Shown: piece by piece, positions 35,449-42,745 of the stretch
Layout of the letters: the number at the start of each line of letters is the position of its first letter
Numbering within the stretch: the stretch's first letter is position 1
Assembly (NCBI GenBank): GCA_020636645.1
Contig: JACJXO010000001.1
Location: forward strand, 1-64,000
Source: Chitinophagales bacterium
GTDB lineage: Bacteria; Bacteroidota; Bacteroidia; Chitinophagales; BACL12
DNA length: 64,000 bases
Direction of reading: 5' to 3'
Program-made: the position numbers and the translations under genes
The notes under the pieces: generated by a model
The model's input: only the letters and a program-made list of their open reading frames with translations
What the model was told of the DNA's origin: nothing
Databases searched by the model: none

Positions 35449-37020
35449 TCACTTCAGGCGCAGGTATTCCGGAATTTCTCTGTCCACGTTGATCTGATCT
35501 CCGTTCTCATCATAAAACTTCAGGATGTAGTTTCCCGGAGGCAGTATGTCATTGACCCTGGTATGCTTGTGCAGTACGTCTTCCACCACCAGCACGACCT
35601 CGCCGTCGGGTGTGGTGAACACTGCCTTCGCCCATTTATCGCCACCCAGCAATCTGATCAGTTTGGGCAATTTGTTGGATCCGTTCAGGAACCAGGCGGG
35701 CTGATCTTCGGGTACATCATTCTTAGACACATAAGCGGAGCGGTCATCACGAACCTCATCTACCGAGGTATCCTTTTCCGGAGATTCTTCTTTGCGGAAT
35801 ACCTGCTGACCGTCTTTGATCAGAAAATCTCCCCGCTGGATGAAATCACCCTGGTCCACCAGGACCCAGGTGTACATGCCGTCATCCAGTCTTGGAAAAG
35901 AAATATAGCCGTCCTGTCCGTTGGCACTGCTCTTCATGCGCACCTCTGCATCTTTCAGTAGCAGCAGAAGCACATCGCCGGAAAGTCTGCTATGGGGTAT
36001 TTCGGCAAGTACATCATTTAAATATTTCACCAGGAAACCGGAAGAAGGATCATCTGCCACTGCTTCGCCTCCTGTGAGCCATTGCACAGATACCGGATCC
36101 TGCTGCCAGAAATCCAGAATGTCGCGGGCCACTTTCACTTCGCCAGATGCATTGGGGTGTACACCGTCAGCATTGACCAGGTCTTTTGTAAAAGTGTAAC
36201 CATCGGCACGAGGTTTTTCTCCCTGCGTCCAGAAGTACGGCCCCCACAGCAATAAGGGCGCTTTCGCATCCGGACCTTTAAAGGAAAGTTCCGGATCGCC
36301 ATTGATCTGTCTTTCTATCACAAATTTTGTTCCCCATCCGTTTAGATATGCCCGTGGCTCCATGTGCTTGACCTTGGCATCGGCAGGCATGTATTCTGTG
36401 GTATGCCGTCCGGTAAAGTACAGCAACTGCAGGTTCGGGTAGCGGATCTTCAACTGCTGAGCAGCATAGGTGAAAGCATCTGCCAGCATATCAGCCCGGT
36501 CCGGAAATTTGGCAGTGGTGTTCCGCAGGTCATCTTCCTGCATCCAGGCTACCTGTACCTGTTCATTGGTCAAACCGGCAAGTTGCACACGCTTGTCCAC
36601 TTCCAGCCAGTAGCGGGCCATCGGATCATGGATCTTGTTGAGGTCCTGCCCTCCAATACCTCCGTTCACATACACGATCTCCGGCCTGATACCCGGCACA
36701 TCATAGATCATCTTCCCCAGCGCATCTCCGAACATGGCCACCGTGCTGGCTCCAATAGCCACCACGCCGATCTGCCCGTTTGGATCCGGTGATCCCTGTT
36801 TATTCAGGGGCTGAATGGACCGTGAAATATTGACTGCTTCAATAAAGAAACCGGCTGGCATGATATTGCGTCCTTCCGGATACAATCCGCCCGTATATCC
36901 CATGAACTTGCCTTCTCCCAGTTCATCCAGCGGGGGAAGTTCATTGACATCGGTTGACTGCGCCATCAGGGCAGCAGGCATAAAAAGCAGGGATAATGTC
37001 CATTTCCAGGCTTGTTTCAT
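35449..37020 (-). CDS. SGNH/GDSL-hydrolase-like exported protein
   Basis: A 523-residue exported protein with signal peptide MKQAWKWTLSLLFMPAALMAQ. Residues about 84-300 have the SGNH hydrolase layout. VAIGAST has a candidate nucleophile S92 in the position of the GDS motif (here GAS). VNGGIGGQDL (118-127) is like block II. NADGVHPN has D285 and H288, as in block V. The C-terminal about 220 residues are separate and beta-rich (ending ILKFYDENGDQINVDREIPEYLRLK), with no T9SS domain that I can see. The canonical first Asp of GDS is absent. A role in carbohydrate or lipid ester cleavage is possible but not shown. Confidence 0.6.
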   Translation of the reverse strand: MKQAWKWTLSLLFMPAALMAQSTDVNELPPLDELGEGKFMGYTGGLYPEGRNIMPAGFFIEAVNISRSIQPLNKQGSPDPNGQIGVVAIGASTVAMFGDALGKMIYDVPGIRPEIVYVNGGIGGQDLNKIHDPMARYWLEVDKRVQLAGLTNEQVQVAWMQEDDLRNTTAKFPDRADMLADAFTYAAQQLKIRYPNLQLLYFTGRHTTEYMPADAKVKHMEPRAYLNGWGTKFVIERQINGDPELSFKGPDAKAPLLLWGPYFWTQGEKPRADGYTFTKDLVNADGVHPNASGEVKVARDILDFWQQDPVSVQWLTGGEAVADDPSSGFLVKYLNDVLAEIPHSRLSGDVLLLLLKDAEVRMKSSANGQDGYISFPRLDDGMYTWVLVDQGDFIQRGDFLIKDGQQVFRKEESPEKDTSVDEVRDDRSAYVSKNDVPEDQPAWFLNGSNKLPKLIRLLGGDKWAKAVFTTPDGEVVLVVEDVLHKHTRVNDILPPGNYILKFYDENGDQINVDREIPEYLRLK

Positions 37021-37062
37021 CTTGGTTCTTTACTATTTATACATGAAAGTTCCGTGCCAGAA

Positions 37063-37785
37063 TCACTTATTCGCATCATAATAGGCGAACACATCCTTGA
37101 CGATCTGCGCCGCACGGGCACCCGGGTCCTGTCTGATCTTCAGCTCTTCCTGTTCGATCATCAGAAATAACCCTTCCAGCGCCTTCTGTGTTACAAATCC
37201 GGTCAGGTCCGGATTGAGGTCCTGCACCAACGGTATCTGGTTGTAATAGTTGACCGCATCACCCCAGTATTTGGTGGCATTCACACTGGCCAGAGCATTG
37301 TCAATGACAGGTGTGAACTTTTCGGTCAGCTGAGTAGTGGTGGTCTTTTCCAGATAGTTTGTTGCCGCGTTGTTCGCACCGAACAGGATATCCATCGCAT
37401 CCTGCACGGTCATCTGGCGGATGGAATTGATCAGGATGGGCTTGGCCTCTATAGCCGCCTTCTCTGCTGCCTGGTTGATGGACAGTATGACATCATCACA
37501 CATCTTGTTCAGTCCCAGGTCACGAAGGGTATTCTCGATCTTCTGAGCCTCCGGTGGGAAGGGGATCTTCACCTGCGGATTACCAAAATATCCGTTCACT
37601 TTAGACAGCACATCACTGCCATTGGTAGCACCCTGTACAAGGGCTTCCTTAAGTCCGTTGGCCACCTCTCCCTCTGTGGGTGTGCTGACGATGACCTGGT
37701 TGAGGATGTCTTCCATGATCTGCGGATCACAGGTACTCTGGACAGAAAATATACCGGCCAGGACGATAAAAACGATCTTTTTCAT
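37063..37785 (-). CDS. DUF4197 protein
   Basis: A 240-residue protein from the ATG at 37785, which starts MKKIVFIVLAGIFSVQSTC. That is a signal peptide, possibly a lipoprotein one because a Cys follows, although the lipobox is not ideal. The rest matches DUF4197: GLKEALVQGATNGSDVLSKVNGYFGNPQVKIPFPPEAQKIENTLRDLG, then QAAEKAAIEAKPILINSIRQMTVQDAMDILFG. It is helical and of unknown function. I reject the upstream in-frame ATG at 37821 because a perfect -7 box TATATTTG lies between it and the chosen start (37805-37812). It is divergent to cinA, with both promoters inside a 72-nt spacer. Confidence 0.86.
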   Translation of the reverse strand: MKKIVFIVLAGIFSVQSTCDPQIMEDILNQVIVSTPTEGEVANGLKEALVQGATNGSDVLSKVNGYFGNPQVKIPFPPEAQKIENTLRDLGLNKMCDDVILSINQAAEKAAIEAKPILINSIRQMTVQDAMDILFGANNAATNYLEKTTTTQLTEKFTPVIDNALASVNATKYWGDAVNYYNQIPLVQDLNPDLTGFVTQKALEGLFLMIEQEELKIRQDPGARAAQIVKDVFAYYDANK

Positions 37786-37804
37786 TTTTGGCAATTGAGA
37801 TGCC

Positions 37805-37812
37805 CAAATATA
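37805..37812 (-). promoter_or_regulatory. -7 box TATATTTG of the DUF4197 gene
   Basis: Exact TAnnTTTG match on the minus strand, 19 nt before the ATG at 37785. No clear -33 TTG. Confidence 0.55.
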
Positions 37813-37845
37813 GAACTTCACTTTCAGCTGCGTGTTATCACTATT

Positions 37846-37853
37846 TAACTTTG
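37846..37853 (+). promoter_or_regulatory. -7 box TAACTTTG of cinA
   Basis: Exact TAnnTTTG match ending 4 nt before the cinA ATG, so transcription would begin close to the start codon. Confidence 0.5.
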
Positions 37854-37857
37854 TGCC

Positions 37858-39123
37858 ATGCGGGCGATCGTGATCACTATCGGCGACGAACTCCTCAACG
37901 GAACGACAGTCGACACCAATTCAGCATTTCTGGGAAGAGAACTGGGCAACATCGGCATTCAGCTGTTTGAAAAGCTGGCCATCTCTGACAAGAAGGAACA
38001 TATCATTGACAGCCTGGAGAGGTATGTGGGGAAGGCCGATCTGATCCTGTTCACCGGCGGACTTGGACCCACCAAAGATGACATCACCAAGCAGACCTTG
38101 TGTGAATACTTTGGCGGGACACTGGTAAGGGATGCATCTGTTTTGGCGGGGATAGAAAAAGCCTTTGCAAGACGAGGTCTCACCATGACCGACCGCAACA
38201 GCGACCAGGCCTTAGTGCCTGATGTATGCACGGTGGTGCCGAACGCTTACGGAACAGCTCCGGGCATGTTGTTTGAACAAAATGGCAGTCTGGTATTCTC
38301 GATGCCGGGTGTGCCCTTTGAGATGCGCAGTATGTTCGCAGAGCAGGTCATCCCTATTCTGCAGCAGAGACTGGAACTGCCGGTCATCGTGAACCGCCAC
38401 CTGATGACCTCCGGCATAGGCGAGTCCTGGCTGGCAGATCGCATCGCAGACCTGGAAGAAGCTTTACCTCCACATATCACCCTGGCCTATCTGCCCAGTC
38501 CCGGGGTGGTCAAACTTCGGCTGACAGGCAGGGGAACAGACAGCAGGAAATTGCAGGAGGAAGTAGATGCCCAGGTGCAGTTGTTCGCGGAGCGTTTGGG
38601 AAAACACGTATATGGATATGACGAAGAAACGCTGATGGCATCCATCGGCCGACGGTTGATGGCACTGAATAAAACCCTGTCGCTCGCAGAGAGCTGCACA
38701 GGTGGTAATATCGGAAAACTCATCACCTCCATTCCGGGCAGCAGTGCCTATTTCATGGGAAGTGTGGTCAGCTATGACAACAGTGTCAAGGAAAAGGTGC
38801 TGGGGGTTTCCAGGGCAACCCTGGATACTCATGGAGCAGTGAGTGAAGAAACGGTTCAGGAAATGCTGAGCGGGATATTGCGCATCACCGGAACCCATTA
38901 CGCTATTGCTGTGAGTGGCGTGGCAGGGCCCGGAGGCGGCACCGAAGATAAACCGGTGGGAACGGTCTATATCGGTGTGGCAGGACCCTCAGTTACAGAG
39001 ATCAAACGCTACACTTTCGGCCAGAAACGGGATACGAACATCGAATATTCCAGCATGTACGCCCTGCATCAGCTGCGTTCCATGCTCGATGCCGATCTTG
39101 AAAAACAGGGCATTTCAGCGTAA
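37858..39123 (+). CDS. cinA: CinA: nicotinamide-nucleotide amidohydrolase / MoCF-like protein
   Basis: A 421-residue two-domain protein. The N-terminal MoaB/MogA-like domain starts MRAIVITIGDELLNGTTVDTNS and contains FTGGLGPTKDDITK. The C-terminal domain is the NMN deamidase type, with LAESCTGGNIGKLITSIPGSSAYFMGSVVSYDNSVK, where the serine and cysteine of the SCTGG stretch lie at the active site. Function is pyridine nucleotide recycling. Some homologues (named competence-damage-induced) lie near recA; here the E2 gene follows. The stop codon TAA at 39121-39123 is also the first part of the promoter box of the next gene. Confidence 0.95.
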   Translation: MRAIVITIGDELLNGTTVDTNSAFLGRELGNIGIQLFEKLAISDKKEHIIDSLERYVGKADLILFTGGLGPTKDDITKQTLCEYFGGTLVRDASVLAGIEKAFARRGLTMTDRNSDQALVPDVCTVVPNAYGTAPGMLFEQNGSLVFSMPGVPFEMRSMFAEQVIPILQQRLELPVIVNRHLMTSGIGESWLADRIADLEEALPPHITLAYLPSPGVVKLRLTGRGTDSRKLQEEVDAQVQLFAERLGKHVYGYDEETLMASIGRRLMALNKTLSLAESCTGGNIGKLITSIPGSSAYFMGSVVSYDNSVKEKVLGVSRATLDTHGAVSEETVQEMLSGILRITGTHYAIAVSGVAGPGGGTEDKPVGTVYIGVAGPSVTEIKRYTFGQKRDTNIEYSSMYALHQLRSMLDADLEKQGISA

Positions 39124-39128
39124 CTTTG
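39098..39128 (+). promoter_or_regulatory. Promoter of the E2 gene (TTG-N20-TAACTTTG)
   Basis: TTG at 39098-39100, then 20 nt, then TAACTTTG at 39121-39128: a good match to the Bacteroidota -33/-7 promoter. The -7 box begins with the cinA stop codon TAA. Confidence 0.65.
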
Positions 39129-39162
39129 TGGCCTCTATTTTAACAGAAAATAAATCCGAAAT

Positions 39163-40521
39163 ATGTCGCAGTCAGAACTGATCATGCCGAAAATGGGCGA
39201 GAGCATCATGGAAGCCACCATCCTCAAATGGCTGAAGAAGGAAGGCGATGCCGTAGCCCTGGACGAAGCGGTGCTGGAGATCGCCACCGATAAGGTGGAC
39301 AGTGAAGTACCCTCTCCCTTCGAAGGCGTTATCAGCAAGATCCTGTATCAGGAAGGCGACGTGGTGGAAGTAGGTAAGCCTATTGCCATCATCAGCGGCG
39401 AAGGCGGCGAGACGGTCATCGAGGCACAACCGGTGGAGAAACCTGTACAACAACAGGCTCCGGTGGTGCAGGAAACTATCGTACGGGAGACTTCAGCTCC
39501 TGTGCAGCACACAACAGTTCAATCGAATGCAGGTGATGCCAATCGCTTCTACTCTCCCCTGGTGCTCAACATCGCCCGTCAGGAAGGTGTGAGCATGGCA
39601 GAGCTGGAAAACATTCCTGGCACCGGAAAAGACAACCGGGTAACCAAGGCAGATATCCTCGCCTGGGTGCGCAACAAGACCAATGGCACAGTGCAGCAGC
39701 AGACCACCACAGTGGTAGAAGAGGTGAAACAGGAAGCACCGGTTACTCAGACCGTTGAAAAGAAAGAAACAAGTGTTCAAACCAGTACCAGTACTTCAGT
39801 AGTTGGCAGCAATGTGGAGATCGTGGAGATGGACCGCATGCGCAAGCTCATCGCCGACCATATGGTCATGAGCAAGCATACCAGTCCGCACGTGACCAGC
39901 TTCGTGGAAGTGGACATGACTAATATCGTGGAATGGCGCAACCGCATCAAGAAGCGTTTCGAAGAGCGGGAAGGTCAGAAGATCACTTACACTCCGATCT
40001 TCATCGAAGCGGTGACCAAGGCAATCAAGGAATTCCCTGGCGTCAATGTGTCGGTGGATGGTTACAATATTCTCTACAAGAAAGACATCAACATCGGTAT
40101 GGCAGCGGCACTGCCCAGCGGCAACCTCATCGTGCCCGTCATCAAGAACGCCGACCGTATGAACCTGGTGGGACTGACCGCGACCGTGAATGACCTCGCT
40201 AGCAGAGCCAGACAAAACAAGCTGAAGCCCGAAGAGATCCAGGGCGGTACTTTCACGCTGACCAATGTGGGCAGCTTCGGCAGCATCATGGGTACACCGG
40301 TCATCAACCAGCCACAGGTAGCTATCCTGGCGGTGGGTGCCATCAAGAAGCGCCCGATGGTGCTGGAAACACCGCAGGGCGATGTGATCGGTATCCGCCA
40401 TATGATGTACATGAGCATGAGCTATGACCACCGTGTGGTGGACGGCATGATGGGCGGCAGCTTCCTGAACCGTGTAGCCCAGTTGCTGGAAGGATTCGAT
40501 CCGAACAGGGACGTATGGTGA
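39163..40521 (+). CDS. 2-oxoacid dehydrogenase E2 (dihydrolipoamide acyltransferase)
   Basis: A 452-residue acyltransferase core of a 2-oxoacid dehydrogenase complex. A single lipoyl domain starts at residue 5, with the lipoylated lysine K44 in EIATDKVDSE. A flexible Gln/Thr/Val-rich linker follows, then the E3-binding domain at about 128-165 (FYSPLVLNIARQEGV...TKADILAWV). The catalytic domain ends in SYDHRVVDGMMGG, with H423 and D427. Pyruvate, branched-chain or oxoglutarate use cannot be told with certainty. The E1 and E3 genes are not in the window. The promoter overlaps the cinA stop codon. Confidence 0.93.
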   Translation: MSQSELIMPKMGESIMEATILKWLKKEGDAVALDEAVLEIATDKVDSEVPSPFEGVISKILYQEGDVVEVGKPIAIISGEGGETVIEAQPVEKPVQQQAPVVQETIVRETSAPVQHTTVQSNAGDANRFYSPLVLNIARQEGVSMAELENIPGTGKDNRVTKADILAWVRNKTNGTVQQQTTTVVEEVKQEAPVTQTVEKKETSVQTSTSTSVVGSNVEIVEMDRMRKLIADHMVMSKHTSPHVTSFVEVDMTNIVEWRNRIKKRFEEREGQKITYTPIFIEAVTKAIKEFPGVNVSVDGYNILYKKDINIGMAAALPSGNLIVPVIKNADRMNLVGLTATVNDLASRARQNKLKPEEIQGGTFTLTNVGSFGSIMGTPVINQPQVAILAVGAIKKRPMVLETPQGDVIGIRHMMYMSMSYDHRVVDGMMGGSFLNRVAQLLEGFDPNRDVW

Positions 40522-40526
40522 GAGGA

Positions 40527-40580
40527 GTTGTTGGTTATTCGTTATTCGTTTTTGGTGGTTGGTTATTGGTTTTTAGTCCC
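40527..40580 (+). repeat. C-poor intergenic repeat, copy 2
   Basis: Diverged form of the GTTGGTTATT family (TTGGTTATTCGTTATTCG, then GGTGGTTGGTTATTGG). It begins 6 nt after the E2 stop. On the minus strand it is C-rich and nearly G-free (two G in about 51 nt), facing the convergent three-gene operon. Confidence 0.8.
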
Positions 40581-40593
40581 GATAGCTATCGGG
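40578..40593 (+). repeat. 16-nt perfect palindrome CCCGATAGCTATCGGG
   Basis: Palindrome with no T-run. A degenerate half (CCCGATAGCTAT) is at 60895-60906. The rest of this spacer, to 40776, is T- and C-rich on the plus strand (TCTTTTTTTTGAC at 40625-40637, TTTTTTTTTCGC at 40729-40738), and I see no gene in it. Confidence 0.8.
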
Positions 40594-40776
40594 GCATTCT
40601 TCAGTCTATAGTCTCGAGTCGTCAGTCTTTTTTTTGACAACGATATTATTTCTTTCAATCCGTAGAGATTCTTTCCCTCCTACGGCGGGCAAGCAGGGGA
40701 ATCAGTGGTGTGTTATTCTATTGAGCTTTTTTTTTCGCAGTTGGTACTCTCACCAACCGCTTTCGACGTCATCTAT

Positions 40777-41151
40777 TTATTTTTTTCTCAATACGAACCA
40801 TAACAGTATCACATTGGCAAGTGTCAGCACAGCAAACAGTTTTTCTGTGGTGGTCTGTGCAAATACATTGCCTATGGTATTCAGGGTGAACAGGACGAAA
40901 AAGATCCAGAGCACCACACGAGAGCGCTGTTTGTTTCCTGCGATAAATCCTCCCTGCACGGCCACCATCCAGGCAAAGAACAGGTTAAGCACCAGAGAAA
41001 AGATCTCCATCCGGTACATGGCTGCATCATCTTCCAGTCGCCCGCCCCATGCTATGTTGTACGGAATCAGCTTCAGCAGTATGCAGATGTGAAACAGGAT
41101 ACCGGCAGAGGTCAGTATCAGCAGGATGAGTGATGCGGTTCTGGTTTTCAC
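40777..41151 (-). CDS. Four-helix integral membrane protein, unknown function
   Basis: A 124-residue hydrophobic protein with four predicted membrane helices (ASLILLILTSAGILFHICILL, MEIFSLVLNLFFAWMVAV, VVLWIFFVLFTLNTIG, KLFAVLTLANVILLWFVL). The start codon is GTG at 41151, overlapping the stop of the upstream gene by 4 nt (GTGA), so it is the last gene of a three-gene operon. No motif or family is recognised. Its role is unknown. The convergent junction to the E2 gene is 255 nt and holds repeats. Confidence 0.78.
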   Translation of the reverse strand: MKTRTASLILLILTSAGILFHICILLKLIPYNIAWGGRLEDDAAMYRMEIFSLVLNLFFAWMVAVQGGFIAGNKQRSRVVLWIFFVLFTLNTIGNVFAQTTTEKLFAVLTLANVILLWFVLRKK

Positions 41152-41558
41152 TTGTCAGTCTTTCGCGGTTTGTTGGTGATCTCCGAACGGAAGATACCGG
41201 TATCCTGCCAGTGTTGCCTGATGGCATCCACCAAAGGTGATTCCTCCTGCCAGGACAAATGAATATCGGACTCGTGGCACCAGATGATCTCTACTGCATG
41301 TTCTCTGATGAACAGGGTGACATTATCCTCACCCAGTCTCCCCTGTCCTGCTGCCGTTGCCTGTTCTATTTCCTCCATGACATTCGACAGCAAGGTGGTA
41401 TGTGCCTGTTCATTGGCAGGGCGGTGTTCCCAGGCCCATCCGAACAAGAGATCCAGTGTCAGTACTCCATGGTCAGAGAGGATCTGCAGCATATCTTCGC
41501 AGGCGCATCGAAAGCTGTCTTCGTCCAGGTTTTTCGTGTAGATGGTGGTCCTTTGCAT
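41148..41558 (-). CDS. Protein of unknown function in a SnoaL operon
   Basis: A 136-residue soluble protein, Glu/His/Trp-rich and mixed alpha/beta (RTTIYTKNLDEDSFRCACEDMLQIL, then LDLLFGWAWEHRPANEQAHTTL, ending IRQHWQDTGIFRSEITNKPRKTDK). It starts one base after the stop of the SnoaL-like gene and ends over the start of the membrane gene, so it sits in the middle of a tight operon. I do not recognise the family. The alternative upstream start at 41642 would lie inside the SnoaL gene. Confidence 0.68.
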   Translation of the reverse strand: MQRTTIYTKNLDEDSFRCACEDMLQILSDHGVLTLDLLFGWAWEHRPANEQAHTTLLSNVMEEIEQATAAGQGRLGEDNVTLFIREHAVEIIWCHESDIHLSWQEESPLVDAIRQHWQDTGIFRSEITNKPRKTDK

Positions 41559-41559
41559 G

Positions 41560-41919
41560 TTACTCAGTTGGAAGAGGAAGCTTATGCTGTCGTAAAAAGC
41601 TGAGCATATCCCAATATCCTCTCTGGTATCTGATCTTTCCATCCTCTATGTGAAAAAAGCCGCAGCCTCTCAGTCCCAGCGGGTCCTTCCATTCGAGTAT
41701 GCCCCATTCGCCTGATTCCAGGATCTGCTCGATGATGCAGACCATCTCTGCGGTGGCGAATTCTTCTCTGAATTTCTGACGGATGGCTTCTTTGCCTTCA
41801 ATAGGTTTGAAATTCACCTGAAAGTTGACGGCATCTTCATGGTAGAGACTTGCCAGGGCGTCTGCATCTGCCTGGTTGAATAACTCAACCCATCGGTGGA
41901 GTAACTGCGTGGGCGACAT
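41560..41919 (-). CDS. SnoaL-like / NTF2-fold protein
   Basis: A 119-residue protein with an NTF2-like fold, of the SnoaL polyketide-cyclase/limonene-epoxide-hydrolase type. Visible features are an N-terminal helix (LHRWVELFNQADADALASLY), the segment HEDAVNFQV, the central IEGKEAIRQKFREEF, and the beta strands GEWGILEWKDPLGLRGCGFFHIEDGKIRYQRGYWDML. It starts at the ATG at 41919 and is first in a three-gene operon, with a 1-nt gap to the next start. Many such proteins are small-molecule-binding or isomerase enzymes; the substrate is unknown. Confidence 0.85.
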   Translation of the reverse strand: MSPTQLLHRWVELFNQADADALASLYHEDAVNFQVNFKPIEGKEAIRQKFREEFATAEMVCIIEQILESGEWGILEWKDPLGLRGCGFFHIEDGKIRYQRGYWDMLSFLRQHKLPLPTE

Positions 41920-41958
41920 GCTATAAAATTAAGCAAGCAGAACAAATGAATGAACACG

Positions 41959-42002
41959 GTGCTGACGTTTGTCAGCACACAGGTCACGGCAGATCCCGTG
42001 AC
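41959..42002. other. Two consecutive hairpins
   Basis: GTGCTGAC-GTTT-GTCAGCAC (41959-41978) and GTCACGG-CAGATC-CCGTGAC (41983-42002) lie in the 172-nt spacer between the SnoaL gene start and the cyclophilin stop. They have no T-run. They adjoin a dispersed repeat (41999-42022). Confidence 0.7.
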
Positions 42003-42022
42003 AAACACAGAGGACACGGAGG
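41999..42022 (+). repeat. Dispersed intergenic repeat, copy B
   Basis: 24 nt that match 44021-44044 at 20 positions (TGACAAACACA then RAGGACAC). Similar to copy A. Confidence 0.6.
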
Positions 42023-42048
42023 TCTGCTCCGAACCATTCACAAACAAA

Positions 42049-42075
42049 AAGACCGGCACGATAGCCGGTCTTTCC
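42049..42075 (-). terminator. Terminator of the cyclophilin gene
   Basis: GACCGGC / GCCGGTC 7-bp stem (42051-42057 and 42064-42070), loop ACGATA. The minus-strand transcript then reads TTTTTG. It follows the cyclophilin stop by 21 nt. Confidence 0.9.
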
Positions 42076-42091
42076 TTGATATTTTTTCTGA

Positions 42092-42730
42092 TCACTTGTC
42101 AGCCTTCACATCGCCGGCTTCTTTAGCTGCTGCAAACACTGCTGCTGCGTCGAATTTCTTTGCCATTTTTCCTTTGCGGATGATCATGATATGGTTGATG
42201 GTATCACCCTGTGCGATGGCATCCACCACTTCCTGCCCGCTCACCACATGACCGAAAATGGCATGCTTGCCATCCAGCCAGGGCGTGTCTTTGTGGGTGA
42301 TGAAGAACTGGCTTCCATTGGTGAAGGGACCCGCATTGGCCATACTCAGAATGCCCGCACTCGTGTGTTTCAGGTCAGAATGAAATTCATCTTTGAAACG
42401 ATAACCGGGACCACCGCGACCGGTACCGGTTGGGTCACCGCCCTGGATCATGAAATCTGCAATGACACGATGGAAAACAATACCATCATAATATGGTGTA
42501 CCTGCAGGCTTTGCATCATTGGCGATGGTGCCTTCTGCAAGGCCAACGAAATTGGCTACAGTTAGCGGGGTTTTCTGGAATTCCAGGAACAGGAGGATGT
42601 TGCCTTTGGAGGTTTGCATCTGGGCATAGAGGCCATCAGGCAGTTCCTTCATCTCTGCTTTGCTCAGTTGTGCGAAAGCTGAGCCGGCGAAAAGCAGCAG
42701 ACCGGTCAGCATCAAAGTAAATCGCTTCAT
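42092..42730 (-). CDS. Cyclophilin-type peptidyl-prolyl isomerase, exported
   Basis: A 212-residue cyclophilin with signal peptide MKRFTLMLTGLLLFAGSAFAQ, so it acts outside the cytoplasm. It catalyses cis-trans isomerisation of prolyl bonds. Characteristic motifs are FHRVIADFMIQGGDPTGTGRGGPGYRFKDEF (about 88-118), ILSMANAGPFTNGSQFFIT and LDGKHAIFGHVVSGQEVVDAI. These are the catalytic and ligand-binding residues in usual order. Its start is 15 nt downstream of the DHH phosphoesterase stop, so it is probably cotranscribed with it. A strong terminator follows. Confidence 0.95.
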   Translation of the reverse strand: MKRFTLMLTGLLLFAGSAFAQLSKAEMKELPDGLYAQMQTSKGNILLFLEFQKTPLTVANFVGLAEGTIANDAKPAGTPYYDGIVFHRVIADFMIQGGDPTGTGRGGPGYRFKDEFHSDLKHTSAGILSMANAGPFTNGSQFFITHKDTPWLDGKHAIFGHVVSGQEVVDAIAQGDTINHIMIIRKGKMAKKFDAAAVFAAAKEAGDVKADK

Positions 42731-42745
42731 TGTTGGATATGTTGT

